This document shows, one piece after another, positions 1 to 10,439 of a stretch of 64,000 nucleotides of DNA; within the stretch, counting starts at the first letter, position 1; each line of letters starts with the position of its first letter. This DNA is from Chrysophaeum taylorii (taxonomy: Eukaryota; Sar; Pelagophyceae; Pelagomonadales; Pelagomonadaceae). The notes under the pieces were generated by a model. That model was not told the DNA's origin. It made no database searches and saw only the letters and a program-made list of their open reading frames with translations. The DNA lies in assembly GCA_029834535.1 (NCBI GenBank), contig JAQMWT010000538.1, positions 62,001-126,000 on the forward strand, in the 5' to 3' direction. The position numbers were made by a program, and so were the translations under genes.

Positions 1-194
1 CCACGCCGCCACGAACGTCATCGCCATGGTCACGCCGAAGACGACACGACCAGCGTCGTGGTCGTCGTCTTCGTCGTCGTCGTCGTCGTCGAGTAGTGGC
101 GAAAACGCGCGAATGCTTCACAAACACCGATCATCATCAAATAATGATGATTATTAATTACCCTTGTACAAAGCAAACAGCCCAATAATAACTC

Positions 195-545
195 GCCGGG
201 GTATCGCCAACGCATTATTGGGCCGGGCGCGCTGTGCCCTCACCGCCCTCAGTCATGTTGCCGCCGCCTCGGGAAGCCCCACCCAGACCGGCCGCGCCCC
301 GCAGGACGTCACACTTCGTCGCACTTACGTCCGGCGGCAGCACGCGTATGACCTACGGGCCCCGTAGGTCGCCTCTCTCCGCCGCCTGCCCCGCGACTCG
401 GCGATGACCCCGACTAGGCCCCGCGTACTATCCAGATGTATGCCCATCAGGCACATCCCTCATGTCCCCACACAACGCACCAAATTCCTCAAGGACCCAC
501 CACCCCTCTGAGCAGTCGGCCTTTGTAATAATAATAATAATGTTA
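195..545 (+). mobile_element. Family B retroposon copy, 5'-truncated
   Basis: This stretch matches the 3' end of the large retrotransposon at 36790-37110 (there on the minus strand) from its 'atcgccaacgcatt' block to the terminal 'agtcggcc', followed by a short (TAA)n tail. A third copy lies at 63447-63731. The shared reading frame reads VTLRRTYVRRQ in all three. The common 3' end and different 5' ends are typical of target-primed reverse transcription. It is inferred to be a dead, 5'-truncated insertion. Confidence 0.7.
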
Positions 546-577
546 TTAAGGCGTGCGTGCGTTTTTTTGTCACGGTT

Positions 578-818
578 GTTGGCAGCCGGAACGTTCGCAG
601 TGGGGTATGGCCGGGGGGCGAAGACGGAAGGTTATCGACGAGTTGGTTGTCAGTCACATCGCGGTCTCCTCGTCGCATGGCGATTGATGGTCACTCTCCG
701 CCGACCGACCTTTCGGCGCTCCTCGTCTACAGGCCCGTGATTCCGGACTGGCACCTGTCGGTCCGGCCTGGCTCCCATGCTCGGGAGAGGTCTGCTGAAG
801 CTAGTTAGTTAGTTAGTT
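578..818 (+). mobile_element. Family A retroposon copy 1 (subfamily 1), TTAG tail
   Basis: This copy is the same element as 16723-16968 (opposite strand) over about 240 bases. It shares its last 75 bases with copies at 3155-3305 and 54112-54520. The end contains an imperfect stem-loop (CCGGAC...GTCCGG), then 'cccatgctcgggagaggtc', then (TTAG)n. It is inferred to be a 5'-truncated LINE-type copy. Confidence 0.7.
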
Positions 819-1062
819 GGCATTTTATTTATAGTACAGAGACACCTAGGTGTATAACTGCGGGGGTCGGCGTGAGAAGAAAGGAGAGCGCCTTGGTTGT
901 ATGCGTACAACTCGCCGAGTTGGAGATCCAGCGAAGGGACGGCCCGCGGTAGGTACGGCACGTACGGACGACCTCGGATGATGAGGTGTGTCGATCATAC
1001 TCTTGCCCGTTTCGCCGACCGACGAAAAAGAAGAAGTGGGAAAAGGAAAAAAAGGTGGTCGC

Positions 1063-2811
1063 TCAGCAGAACCACCTGGCTTCTGGCGTGGTGCTGGTGG
1101 TTGTGATGGGAACTGGGTCGTCGGCAGCAGAGGAAAATTGGGCAACAGTCGGGTCGGGATGGAGTCGAGGTCTCGAGAGATGTACGAGCGCGGCCATCAT
1201 GTCGTCGAGGCGGTGCTGCATGAGGTCGATGCGGTCGAGCGCGAGACGAAGGTCCCGCCGCAACGACTCCTGTTCTCTGGCCCTGTCGTCGTCGTCGTGT
1301 GCCCAAGAAACGTCGTCGAGAATCGCGCGGTCGGCGCTCGGACTCGCCGTCGCGGCGAGGTGGTAGTCGCCTACCGCCTCGGAGGCCGCATCCTCCTGCG
1401 AAGCGCGCGAGGCGTCCTCGTCCTCGTCCTCGTCGTTGACGACCATTTTCTCGAGCAAAACGGCGACGACGACGTTGATCATAACCACCGAGTTGAGTAG
1501 AATAAAAGTGACGAAGTATATCGCGGTCCACGGAGACTTCTCCAGCATCGAGCGTCCAACGACCTCGGACCAGCTCTCCCCCGTGAGGACCTGGAAGAGC
1601 GTGTACATGGATTTGAAGAAGTTTCCAAAGTATTCGTGGCCGAAATTCGCTTTCGCCCTGCATTGGACGCGCATCCCGTACCCGGGAGAATGTTTCTTCC
1701 CGCAGACGCGATGGCCGTGCGCGTCGACGTTGTTGCAACTGCGCGGTCCGCCCTCGTCTGGCTCGCCGCACGGAAAGTCGTGGAAGAACTGGTATCCCAA
1801 AATAGCGTAGATGCACATGATGAGGAAGAGAATGAGTAACGCGTTGAGCATCCCCGGAACCGCCTTGAAGAGACTTACGAGAATTTTTTTGAGCGATTTG
1901 ACTCGAGGGAACAACCGGAACACGCGGAAAGCGCGCATCATGCGGAGTATCCGAAGCCCGCCGGGGGTGTTCTTCTGGTTCGACAGCACCACGACGTCGA
2001 TCGTGGCGACGAACACCACGATGAAGTCGAAGACGTTCCACGGGTCGCTCCTACGTGCTTTTATTCGTGACGAGGAAAAAAAAAAACAAAACACGCACCA
2101 GAACTTTGTAAACCAGCTCGAGTACATGTTGACGGCGAGCTCGACCCCAAACAGGTAAAAGTAGAACCACTCCATGCTGTTGAAAAAAACGTGGTGCCGA
2201 CCGTTCGTCCCTATTTGGGCTTGGGCCTGCGGTCGAGTGACGCGCTTAAAAGTTGTTATGCGCACGATGTTGACGAGGAAATTTGAGACGATCAGCACGG
2301 CGACGAATATTTGACATCGAGTCGACTGATAAATCTCGTACACCATCTTCTGCCTGCACAGGAACCGACCGCGGGGAGATTCTTCCGTTGTTGCGTCTTC
2401 GATGCCGTCGACCACCCATCGCGGCGAGGTGTCCTGGCGCGAGCTGTCATGATGACGCGAGCTGTCATGATGGCGCGAGGGGTCGTGATGGCGCGAGGGG
2501 TCGTGATGGCGCGAGGTGTCGTGATGGCGCGAGGTGTCGTGATGGCGCGAGGTGTCGTGATGGCGCGAGCGGTCATCATGGCACGAGGGGTCATGATGGC
2601 GCGAGCGGTCATGATGGCGCGAGCGGTCATCATGGCGCGAGGGGTCATGGCGCGAGGGGTCATGGCGCTCGCGCGAGGGCCGCCGCTCGGTCGACTGATC
2701 CCGCGACTGCGGCGAAGTGATCAGTTGACGCTTTTCTTCAAAAAGCAGACGCACCCCCCCAAAGTGTTGCGCAACAACAGCCGCGCCGCCGACATGCGTT
2801 CTCGTTACCAT
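1063..2811 (-). CDS. Single-domain voltage-gated cation channel
   Basis: The gene encodes one six-helix pore unit, so four subunits would assemble, as in bacterial NaV and algal EukCat channels. The N-terminal ~120 residues are a low-complexity tract of RHHDxS repeats. S1 starts near residue 160. S4 (about 266-285) has Arg at every third position (LRILRMMRAFRVFRLFPR). The pore filter near residue 393 is TGESW, closer to four-domain Ca channel filters than to the bacterial TLESW. S6 ends in MINVVVAVLLEK, and the tail is acidic. A 48-base in-frame intron (2051-2098, GTGCGTG...ACGTAG) interrupts the S2-S3 region; removing it restores FWSDPWNVFDF. The start is ATG at 2811, because upstream codons in this frame have only GTG. 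It gives 566 residues and is probably plasma-membrane Na or Ca conducting. Ion selectivity cannot be read from sequence alone. Confidence 0.88.
   Translation of the reverse strand: MVTRTHVGGAAVVAQHFGGVRLLFEEKRQLITSPQSRDQSTERRPSRERHDPSRHDPSRHDDRSRHHDRSRHHDPSCHDDRSRHHDTSRHHDTSRHHDTSRHHDPSRHHDPSRHHDSSRHHDSSRQDTSPRWVVDGIEDATTEESPRGRFLCRQKMVYEIYQSTRCQIFVAVLIVSNFLVNIVRITTFKRVTRPQAQAQIGTNGRHHVFFNSMEWFYFYLFGVELAVNMYSSWFTKFWCVFCFFFSSSRIKARRSDPWNVFDFIVVFVATIDVVVLSNQKNTPGGLRILRMMRAFRVFRLFPRVKSLKKILVSLFKAVPGMLNALLILFLIMCIYAILGYQFFHDFPCGEPDEGGPRSCNNVDAHGHRVCGKKHSPGYGMRVQCRAKANFGHEYFGNFFKSMYTLFQVLTGESWSEVVGRSMLEKSPWTAIYFVTFILLNSVVMINVVVAVLLEKMVVNDEDEDEDASRASQEDAASEAVGDYHLAATASPSADRAILDDVSWAHDDDDRAREQESLRRDLRLALDRIDLMQHRLDDMMAALVHLSRPRLHPDPTVAQFSSAADDPVPITTTSTTPEARWFC
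2440..2690. repeat. Coding minisatellite in the channel N-terminus
   Basis: These are 15-18-base units around 'tgatggcgcgaggtgtcg' repeated about 14 times. On the minus strand they encode SRHHD/TSRHHD units. The array sits within the channel reading frame and keeps that frame. Confidence 0.85.
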
Positions 2812-3154
2812 CTTACTCTCTTGGATCTCGAGGCCGCCGCCTCTATGGTGCCGGCTTGCGGGCTTTGAGGCGAGAATTTTGCTGACGGGGTCTCGACGAT
2901 GGCCTCCAAAATCGCCACACCAAGCGACCACGTTTTACCGAGCAATTCGTTGACCCTGACCTTTCGGCTCTGATTTTGTGGCACGACTTCTAGAAAATTT
3001 ATTACAAAGGGGGGGTGCAAAGAAAAGAAAAGAAAAGAAGGGAACTTCGTGCCCATCAGCGCCTCCAGATGGCTCCCTATCGGCTCGGCCAGAGTGCTGA
3101 CGGCGTCGACAACGCTCGCGCGAAACGCACGCACTAATATTCTGGCTCTCTGAG
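2812..3154. other. Spacer with no recognised gene
   Basis: The spacer carries an A/G-rich 'aaagaaaagaaaag' run near 3019-3040 and short open frames on the minus strand without recognisable similarity. A 5' UTR or an upstream non-coding exon of the channel gene could lie here, but no splice pair is convincing. Confidence 0.4.
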
Positions 3155-3305
3155 CGCAAGACCGCGCGCAGTGGCGGTCCGCCATCAACAAGTCCTCGTC
3201 CCTCGCCTCTGCCCCAACTGCGTGATTTTCCTCTGTGATCCCGGACCGGCTCCTGCCGGTCCGGCCTGGCTCCCATGCTCGGGAGAGGTCGGAAGTTAGT
3301 TAGTT
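3155..3305 (+). mobile_element. Family A retroposon copy 2 (subfamily 2)
   Basis: The body matches the 54112-54520 copy from 'caagaccgcgcgcagtgg' onward and encodes the same short C-terminus (QDRAQWRS...SSLASAP then stop). The 3' end holds a perfect 10-bp stem with a TCCT loop at 3241-3264 and a TTAG tail. It is a severely 5'-truncated LINE-type copy just beyond the 3' end of the broken gene at 3320-4236. Confidence 0.7.
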
Positions 3306-3319
3306 GAGCCTGGGGGCTG

Positions 3320-4236
3320 CTAACCATAATATTTTTTATAGTATACCCTGCCTGTTTGTCCAGGCGGCTGGCAGCCCATCTTGGGGTATGCGTCACGGTA
3401 ATGGCTGGGGTCTACGCGGCAGAACCAGGCCATGTTTTTCGCGACCCGGTTGCCGTGCTTGCCGACGGCGATGTTATCGTTCTCTTTCAAGCGGCCGCAG
3501 CGTCGGCATTTGGGGTCCTTGCGTATGTTGGTTTCGTGCTGATCTGGCTTGCGCGGGATGGGTTTGGTTAGACTGAGTTGGCGGAGCTCGAAGGGCCGGG
3601 TGGATGGGTGGTGGGTAGATACCTTGAACGTCTGGAACGAGGACTCTGCCGCTGCTTGCGGGTACTGTGGTGCCTCGCTCGGCGGGGGGGGCGAAGCGGG
3701 AGCGCTAGACGTGAGCTCGGGAGCGACCCGATTCCAAACGAGAGGCAACGGACCAGTCGGTTCGCGGAAGGCGTCGCTCCCCTCGCGCTGCGACTCGCGG
3801 AAGTGTTCCTGGAGAACAACGATTTCGTCGCGGATAGTCGACGTCGCATCAGGTGCTGAGCCTGCAATTGTGGAGGTGATGTTAATCGCGTGCAAGAAGT
3901 GCTCCTTGCGATATTGCCGCAGGAGACTCGCCGTCTTTCTAAAGACGCCAGAAGAAAAACTCTTCAGACACTAGAGGCTTGCAAACATGGGCCTCCCACC
4001 ACTCGGCGAAATGGGAAAGTCAACCGAGTCTTGGGCCTTCCCACCCGTCGAGGTCTTCAAGAATCGGCGGTAGTTCTCACGAGAGAGAGCGCGTTCCTCT
4101 TTGGTAGACACGCGCGTCGTCGGAATCACCGAACCCTCAGAGGCAGCGGGCTACTCGCTCGGCTGCGTTTCGCGCCTCCTCCACGGCTCCGTCTCGTGCG
4201 TCTTTTACGTGGTTGCTTGTCCTTCGATTTTCCCAT
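3320..4236 (-). pseudogene. Broken gene with C-terminal Cys-pair motif
   Basis: A chain of minus-strand frames starts at ATG 4236 with a basic N-terminus (MGKSKDKQPRKRR). It shifts frame near 4135, reads STKEERALSRENYRRFLKT, meets an in-frame TAG near 3975, then stays open to 3320. The last part has CRRCGRLKEND followed by AKNMAWFCRVDP, which looks like a zinc-binding unit (CxxC...C). I do not recognise the family. It could be a transposon-derived protein, given retroposon DNA at its 3' end. The frame break plus the stop make a pseudogene more likely than missed introns, because no GT-AG pair removes the TAG cleanly. Confidence 0.4.
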
Positions 4237-4753
4237 CGTAAATCGGCAGGTGTAAGCAAGAGTTCGATGTCTTCGGGGAACCTGCGACTGCGCGTGGGCG
4301 GCCAAGCACGGCGACCAAGCACTCAACCGGCTGCGCACCGCGCGTTAAGGCTGTCGCGCTGCCAGCGTTTCTGAAGCGCTTTAAAGTTGCCCCAAATTAA
4401 GTTTGGAGAGGAGTTCTTTGCACAAAAAGGGCCGACCTTGACCTTGTGGCAAAAAAAAACTCGTTGACGAAAGAAATCGACTTGTGTGCCAGAAGAGGAG
4501 GACCGACTCGATGCGCGCGCGCCGCCCTAATAATTCGAGCACCTAGTAGCCAGCCAGCCAGCCAGCCAGCCAGCCTCAAAGATATTTGTTTAACTTTCCT
4601 CCAGGGCTGCGTGCGTCCATCATCACAAAGACGCACACATCTATCAAGGGCTTACTCGTGCTGAACTTCTACTCGCGCGAACCCAAATAATTATCACGTT
4701 GTGTTTTCCCAGTCGGTCGGTCGGCTGGACCTGGACTGGACCCACATAAAGTT
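4237..4753. other. Spacer with an (AGCC)n microsatellite
   Basis: No coding region is recognised. A short tandem run of AGCC lies near 4549-4576. The end of the spacer is the 3' flank of the minus-strand zinc protein that follows. Confidence 0.5.
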
Positions 4754-5720
4754 TCAGGTTTTAGTTATGCTGACGGGGTATCCAAGCGTGAGCAGGGCTC
4801 CAGGGAGGGCGTCTTCGGCAGTCAGCGCAATGTCGAGGGCCGTGCCGTCGGGGAGCGGGACTCGGAGGATGTCCCCTTGGGCCGCGCCGGGAGGTGTCTT
4901 GAGTTCGACGAGGCCCTCGACGACGAGCTTGGCGCCAGGAGTCGCGCCCTCGGGGACGCCGACGTAGACGCGCGGGGAGCCTGGAATGGACAAGGTAAGG
5001 ATACCACCAGTGTCTACCCCTTCCGGAAGCTCGACGACCGGGGCCTCCTGCTGCACGAGTTCGACGTCGCCGTCGCGCTGAATAATCGGGGGTTCTTTTT
5101 CCCGCGGAGTCTCGTCCTCGTCGGCTCGCGGGACCGCGTCCTTGGCGCGCGTCGCTACAACGCGGCCCGTGTCCTCGTCGCGGTGCACGATGGAATCGCC
5201 ACCGGTGACGAGCGTAAAATTCCCGTCATCGAGCATCTCGAGGCCCTCCGCCAAGAGTTCTCCGGGATCGGTAATTCTCTTCGCCTTGAGACCGCGACTC
5301 AGAAGATCGTTGAAAGCGTTGGAGAATTTCGTCGAGTTCGTCTCGTCGCACAGCCCGCTGTTGTCGGCGAGCAGATGCTTCGCGTCGCACCCAAAGCACT
5401 TGCCCACAACCACACCACTGTTCCACGACACGCGGTTTACCTTTATGATATTCCGCGTCTCGCACTTCCCACACGTGTACACAACAGTCATCTTGTCCCC
5501 GCCCACCTTGATCCCGGTGTTCACGGGGCCGCCGCCCACCCGCACCCCGACACCGCCCTTCGGGGCGAGCCCGGCGGCGACCCACATCGCTCCTACAAAG
5601 AACAAGTCCAATATCATCCTTCTTCGATACCCTTACCCTCGTTGGACCAAATTACTTACTGACGTCGAAGAAAAGCTGACGTCGTTGACGCAGTCCTTTT
5701 CGGTCGGTATCACTCCTCAT
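4754..5720 (-). CDS. DNL-type zinc finger protein (Zim17/HEP1-like), extended
   Basis: The zinc unit (about residues 58-115) reads YTCGKC...KVNRVSW...GVVVGKCFGCDAKHLLADNSG, matching the DNL/Tim15 fold (two CxxC pairs, LADN). Such proteins keep organellar Hsp70 soluble. An intron is inferred at 5593-5659 (67 bases, GTAAGT...TTTGTAG); splicing joins a start at ATG 5720 and gives an Arg-rich leader (MRSDTDRKGLRQRRQLFF) that suits an organellar presequence, total 299 residues. Without splicing, translation would start at an ATG at 5617. The family is normally 100-200 residues. Here a linker and a C-terminal ~90-residue domain (IPGSPRVYVGVPEGATPGAKL ... GDILRVPLPDG) are added, resembling the beta-rich C-terminal substrate domain of DnaJ proteins. 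The start lies only 11 bases beyond the last stop of the decayed creatininase. Confidence 0.8.
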
Positions 5721-5730
5721 ACGAGGTTCC

Positions 5731-6710
5731 TCACGAGCCGCCCAAACGCGTAGACCTCGCGCAACAATCCGATCCGATCCGATCCATTCCATATGCTGCG
5801 GCGAAGCAGAGCCAAGGGGAGGTCGAAAACGCATCATGCGGGGGAGTCGCATACAAGTAGTAGTAGTGTACATTTCCGGTGAGTTGGTTTGTCGACATGA
5901 ACAACATAAACAAGTCATCATCAGTGCAGTCACCTTGTGGCGGGTAGAGGGGCGGCGTAGAAAGATAGTCGTCAGGATCGGTGTCGTAAAGTTCCGCCAG
6001 AAGATCAGCAACTCGCTGGGCCGCGGCGTCGAGGAGGGTCGCCCCTTTTTCGGGCGAGGATAGGGTTTTGGCGGCGCCGACGACGCCGTGGGGATTGAGG
6101 TCCTGGGAGAGCCAGGCCGTTTTTGGTTTGAAGCCCGGGTTGTGCATCCGGAGCGAACGTTCCGCGATCGGAAAGTCGCGAGGGGGGTCCTCGACGAGGT
6201 TTGGTTTGAGGTGGTGCACGATGGAGGTCTCGATGCCGTGGATCCCGTCTCTGAGCTCGTCCTCCGGGAATAAGGGCGGGAGGAAGCCCAGGTTTTGTCA
6301 TCGCCAGCACGCACATCACGTCCATGCCGTCGAGCGGCGACCTCGGCGAGCGCCTGGTTGCCGCCGCGCGAGTTGAAGAGGACCAACTTACGGACGCCCG
6401 CGCGCTTGACGCAACTCGCGATGTCCACCCGTGCTGCCAGGGCCGTTTCTGCCGAGAGCGACAGCGTCCCGGCGAAGTTGGTATGCTCCACGCTCAAGCC
6501 GACGTCCATCGGAGGACGCGCGACGACGCCGTCGACGAATCCTATCGCTTCGTCGAGGACGGCGCGATTGTGGTACGCGTCCGTCCCTAAGGGCAAGTGT
6601 GGTCCGTGGGCTTCGACGACACCAGCAGGACCGCGACCATACGGGAGATGTCTCGAGCCTCGGCAAATTCTCGCGCGGTCCACTCCGCCCAAATACTTTT
6701 TTTTTGGCCG
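5731..6710 (-). pseudogene. Decayed creatininase-family amidohydrolase
   Basis: Creatininase signatures are present in order: WAEWTAREFAEAR, then VVEAHGPHLPLGTDAY (metal ligands), HTNFAGTLSLS, GGNQALAEVAAR, then FPEDELRDGIHGIETS and MHNPGFKPKTAWLSQDLNPHGVVGAA. They fall in at least three frames, with breaks near 6620, near 6325 and near 6290. No GT-AG pairs fit the joints. The family hydrolyses cyclic or linear amides on a binuclear metal centre. No ATG is seen before the first block. I call it a pseudogene; base-calling indels in the assembly are the main alternative, because the motifs themselves are well preserved. Confidence 0.65.
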
Positions 6711-6754
6711 CCGCGGCCGCGGCGGCGGCGTTACTGCTTCTTCTTTGAGCTTGC

Positions 6755-7593
6755 CCGGATTGAGAATGCCCTTTGGGTCTGTGTGGCGCTTCAAGTCGTG
6801 CGTCGTGTCCTTCATGCCGCCGTCCTCGAGGATGAAGGTGTGCGGGTTGAAGACGGGCATTCGCTTCGCGCGCCGGTCGAGGATCTCTTTTAGACGATCG
6901 AAGACCAACGCGAGCGAAACCAAGCCCACGGTCCCGGCGGTGTTGCCCACCTCGAGGTGTTGGGCCAGCTTGTCGCCCCAGCGCTCGACCTCGGTGATGA
7001 TCGCGTTGGTCCCGTAGGCGTGGATAGCGGGGAGGGGGTCTATCTCGAGGACGCGAGGTTCCGCCGCGACCGCTCGCAGCCCCAACACGGCTCCTATTTC
7101 CGCCAAACCGCCAAACCGCAGCGCGCCGTGGCCCGTCGACCCCCCCGCCACGAACCCGCCGATCGTCGACCGCCTCGTGCTCGGGTGCTGCCTGAGCTCC
7201 CACTCGGGCCTCGCCGCGTCTTCGATATCGCGCGGTCGCGTCCCGGCGAGCGCTCGACGCGCGCCGTTCTCCTACGACTTTATCCGCCGGAGAAGTTATT
7301 GTCGCTCCGACAGGTCCAGCACAACGCCACCCGCCAATGGAAGGAACGGCCTGGCCGTAGTTCCCCGTGCCGGCGCCGCGCTCAGTGATTATTGGCGTGT
7401 TGTGACGATAGGCAAGGCGACCGGTTGTGATCACGTCAGCTTCGGACCGCGGCACGACTACCACCTCCGCTCTCTTCGCCTCTAACTGCTCCTTGAGAAC
7501 AGGCGAGTACCAAAAGCAGTCTCGCGACCGCCGCGCGATCTCGCGACGCTCTCTCTCGCTACTCCCATCGAAAATCCGAAGCACACCACGCAT
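6755..7593 (-). pseudogene. Decayed FAD-linked oxidase (FAD_binding_4 type)
   Basis: It starts at ATG 7593 (MRGVLRIFDGSS). The FAD-binding core is recognisable: AEVVVVPRSEADVI, ITERGAGTGNYGQAVP, then WELRQHPSTRRSTIGGFVAGGSTGHGALRFGG and HAYGTNAIITEVE. The C-terminus is the family's LKRHTDPKGILNPGKL. Two frame changes lie near 7335 and 7290, with an in-frame TAG between. The segment between the GTN..ITE block and the C-terminal block is far shorter than usual, so roughly 150 residues seem to be missing. It is inferred to be a non-functional glycolate/lactate-oxidase-like flavoprotein. The 5' end is only 49 bases from the divergent esterase start. Confidence 0.6.
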
Positions 7594-7642
7594 CTCTGCT
7601 AAACGAACCCCTTCGTTTTTTTTTTTTTGCTGGGTAATAAAA

Positions 7643-9168
7643 ATGTTGGCCGTGACGTTGTCCAGTATGTCCAGCGCCGGCGCCATGGCACAGTCGGCGG
7701 GGTGCGGGGTCGCCGCGCCCGTCCCACTCGGCCGGACGACCCGCCGGACCATCATCGTCGAGGGCCAAGAGGCGTCCTACTTGCTCCATCTGCCCTTGTC
7801 TTATGATTCCGCGCATCCAACTCCCGTCGTACTGAGTCACGGCGGGTGGGGCGTCCCCGCGAAGCAGGACGAACGCGAGTCGGGGCTCACGAACACGTCT
7901 GAGATCTTTGGCTTCGCCGTCGCGTACGTGCAGGGGTTCTCCGACAATGCGTCGCCAGGCCACTGGAGCTCCTTCAACACGATTGGCAGCGTCTCGTCGA
8001 CGGCGTCCGCGCCAACCTGCGCGTGCGCTTGTTTGTGGTCGTGTCTGAGTACGCTCGCAGGCCGTGGTCCGGATCGAGGGACTATTGCTACGCGAGCTGC
8101 GCCGCGCGCCCGACGGGCTGCGACGCGAGAGGGTGCGACTGGACTACGTGCCTCAACTCGACGGCTGTTTCGGAGGCCGTCCTCGACGATCTCGAAGCTC
8201 GGATCTGCGTCGACGTGTCGCGCGAGTATGCGACGGGGCAGAGCAACGGGGCCATATTCACGCTGCGGCTCGCGGTACAGCTTTCTCACCGTCTAGCCGC
8301 AGCGGCGGCTATTTCCGGCACCTTCGCGCGCGGCTTCGTCCAAGCCCCGACCGCGCCCGTCCCCGTCATCGCGTGCAGCGGCATCCGTGATACCATCGTC
8401 CCCGTGAACGCAACCGACTCCACGATGATCGCCGTGTCGAGCGAGGGCTGGTTGTTCGCGCCCCTTGACGCCGTCTTAGGACAATGGCGCGTCGCGAACG
8501 ACTGCGGAAAGGGGGAGTCGTCGCGCTGGCCAGCGCTCTTCGACGGCGTCCGAGGCCTCTACTGCTGGAGCCTTTCTGCCGAGGGTTGCGCGGCGCCCGT
8601 GGTGAGGTGCGCCTGGAATGGAGCGCACCAGTACTTTGCTGCTAGTCCGGGGAAGAACGGCCCTTTCGTCTGGGATTTTCTGGGCCGTTTCTCCAAACCT
8701 TCGCACCTCGGCTCCGGACGATCGTCGGCCGCTTTCCCCGTCCACGTGCGGCGTCGCCAACCTGCGCTTCCCGCAGAGAACGACAACACCTTCTCATTCT
8801 CCAACGACGACGACGACGACGACGAAACGTCTGGGGTCGATGCAGATACGAAGTCGACCGACGAAGGCCCAAACTACGGTGATCCGGCTAAGGGGTGCGC
8901 GAGCGACGAGACGTCCGTTGATTTATCGGATTGGCGGTCGTTCCGCGCGTGCGCGCCGCGCCAGTCAACCCCGTGCTCGTCTGCAGCGTGTCCACGGCGT
9001 GACGATCTCCCGCAAGCCCAGTCGACCTGCCTTTCCACGGTGGACGCGGGTTTTTATTGCGTTCTCGCCTGCAATCTCACCGCGCGCGCTTGTCCGCCGG
9101 GCGCCGAATGTGTCCCTGGTCGCCTGCGGTTAGCCCAGCGAGGGATTTGCGCGTACCGTGGCAGGTAG
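7643..9168 (+). CDS. Secreted PHB-depolymerase/feruloyl-esterase-like hydrolase
   Basis: This is an alpha/beta hydrolase of the LpqC/PHB depolymerase esterase type. It shows SYDSAHPTPVVLSHGGWG (oxyanion region), DYCYASC, CDWTTCLNS, the nucleophile elbow TGQSNGAIF, the acid in SGIRDTIVPVN and the histidine in CAWNGAHQYF. The hydrophobic N-terminus and many paired cysteines suggest secretion. A 38-base intron is inferred at 8023-8060 (GTGCGC...TCGCAG); it joins the two frames as APTCAPWSGSRDYC. A donor at 8005 is an alternative. The C-terminus adds an Asp run and a Cys-rich module (CSSAACPRR...CPPGAECVPG). It gives 495 residues from the ATG at 7643. The substrate is unknown. Confidence 0.8.
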
Positions 9169-10439
9169 CCTTCCAGGTTCCTCAGTTGGACGCACCTTAT
9201 TTTGTTTGTTGACAACACGCAGCGACCTGCACGTTGTTGTTGCTTCGCATAAAATAAATAATTATTATGAGAGACTTCAGGTCTTGAAGAGAAAGAGAAC
9301 AAGTCGCTGTCATAATCGACCGCCCAGGTCTTGCTCCAAATGAGGTTCGGATCGTCGTCGGGTAAAGTCGTGCTCGCGTTTTTGTTGGGCCCGCGAGCTG
9401 CGAGACGAAGTGCGCGAGGTCGTTGGTTGCTTGACGCGTTGCGTCAGAGAAGTTCGCGGCGACACAGCCTGGCAATGGTGTTGAAATTAGGTTCGAAAAT
9501 ACATTCCAAGCTCTCACGAGGTCCTGGCGACGACGACGACGACGGATACGGAGACGTGCGATCACGTCCGGCGACGGGCGAAGTCGATTTGCTGCCGGGA
9601 AGGGCCAGCCAAATTGCTCACTTTTTGAGCGTAGGTCGAGGGCATCCAAGCAAGCGCGTCGGTCCGCCATTGACGGCCGAATGGCTCCAGTAGTTGGTTG
9701 ACGTTGCCGTCGCCTAGCGCGCGTTCTCCCAGCGCGCGACCCGATCCTAAGACTCACTAAAGTCGCCACGCAGCTCGAGGGTGGACGAACCACTCGCGCT
9801 CGTAGGTTGCGTACTTACGGTCGTCAGCGTCGCCACGGCTGAGCAACGTCTGTCAAATAGCCGCAACTCGCACCCGTTGGTGCTGGGACGCGCGGTCGCG
9901 CGCGTCGTCGCTTCGCCGGTGGCGGCCACCTCGAGGGCGCCGTTAACCGTGGCCATTGTCGCCGCCTGCTCGCAGTCAGTGTCCGCAGCGTCGCCAGCCG
10001 GCTAAGCATCCTCGACCTCCTGCTCCACGGCCGCCGCTAGCGCTGCCGTCATCCGTCTCGGGAGCCGCCTCGCGCTGCCGATGGACAAACGGCGGTGGTC
10101 AACGCTCACCGAGCGCGGCTTTTTCAAGCTCTTCTCTCCAGCGAGCACGATTTACGCCGGTCCTAGTTCATTTCCATGCTCTCGACGCACCGCCCTCGGG
10201 TTACCTCGCCGTTGGCTTCTTCGCGCGCCCGGTAAGCGATGTGCTCGTCATAATTCGACCCACGCAATCGCGCGATACATTCCTTAAAGCTCTTGCTGAC
10301 GCACCAGCTCGCCCTCGTGCAGCTAGCTGCCTCCATTTCAGCTCCTCGACGACGACCTTGGAGTCCAAGTCGACGACCCCATCTCTTCTCGCCGCTTATC
10401 GTACGTAACCCTCGGTTGCCCGCCCGCCCGCTCGAGGGC
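9169..10439. other. 1.3-kb spacer, no supported gene
   Basis: Short open frames occur on both strands (for example minus 9197-9793), but none shows recognisable domains, and composition explains them. A (GAC)n run lies near 9529-9545. Sequence just before 10440 is C/T-rich and would be the 5' region of TAF7. Confidence 0.45.

Noticed and set aside
2440-2690. Possible CRISPR or centromeric satellite
   Set aside because: Short in-frame coding units within the channel gene, with no spacers.
9197-9793. 198-codon minus-strand frame as a gene
   Set aside because: No recognisable domain, Arg-rich composition, and A/T-rich 3' part encoding IIIIYF-like runs; not supported.
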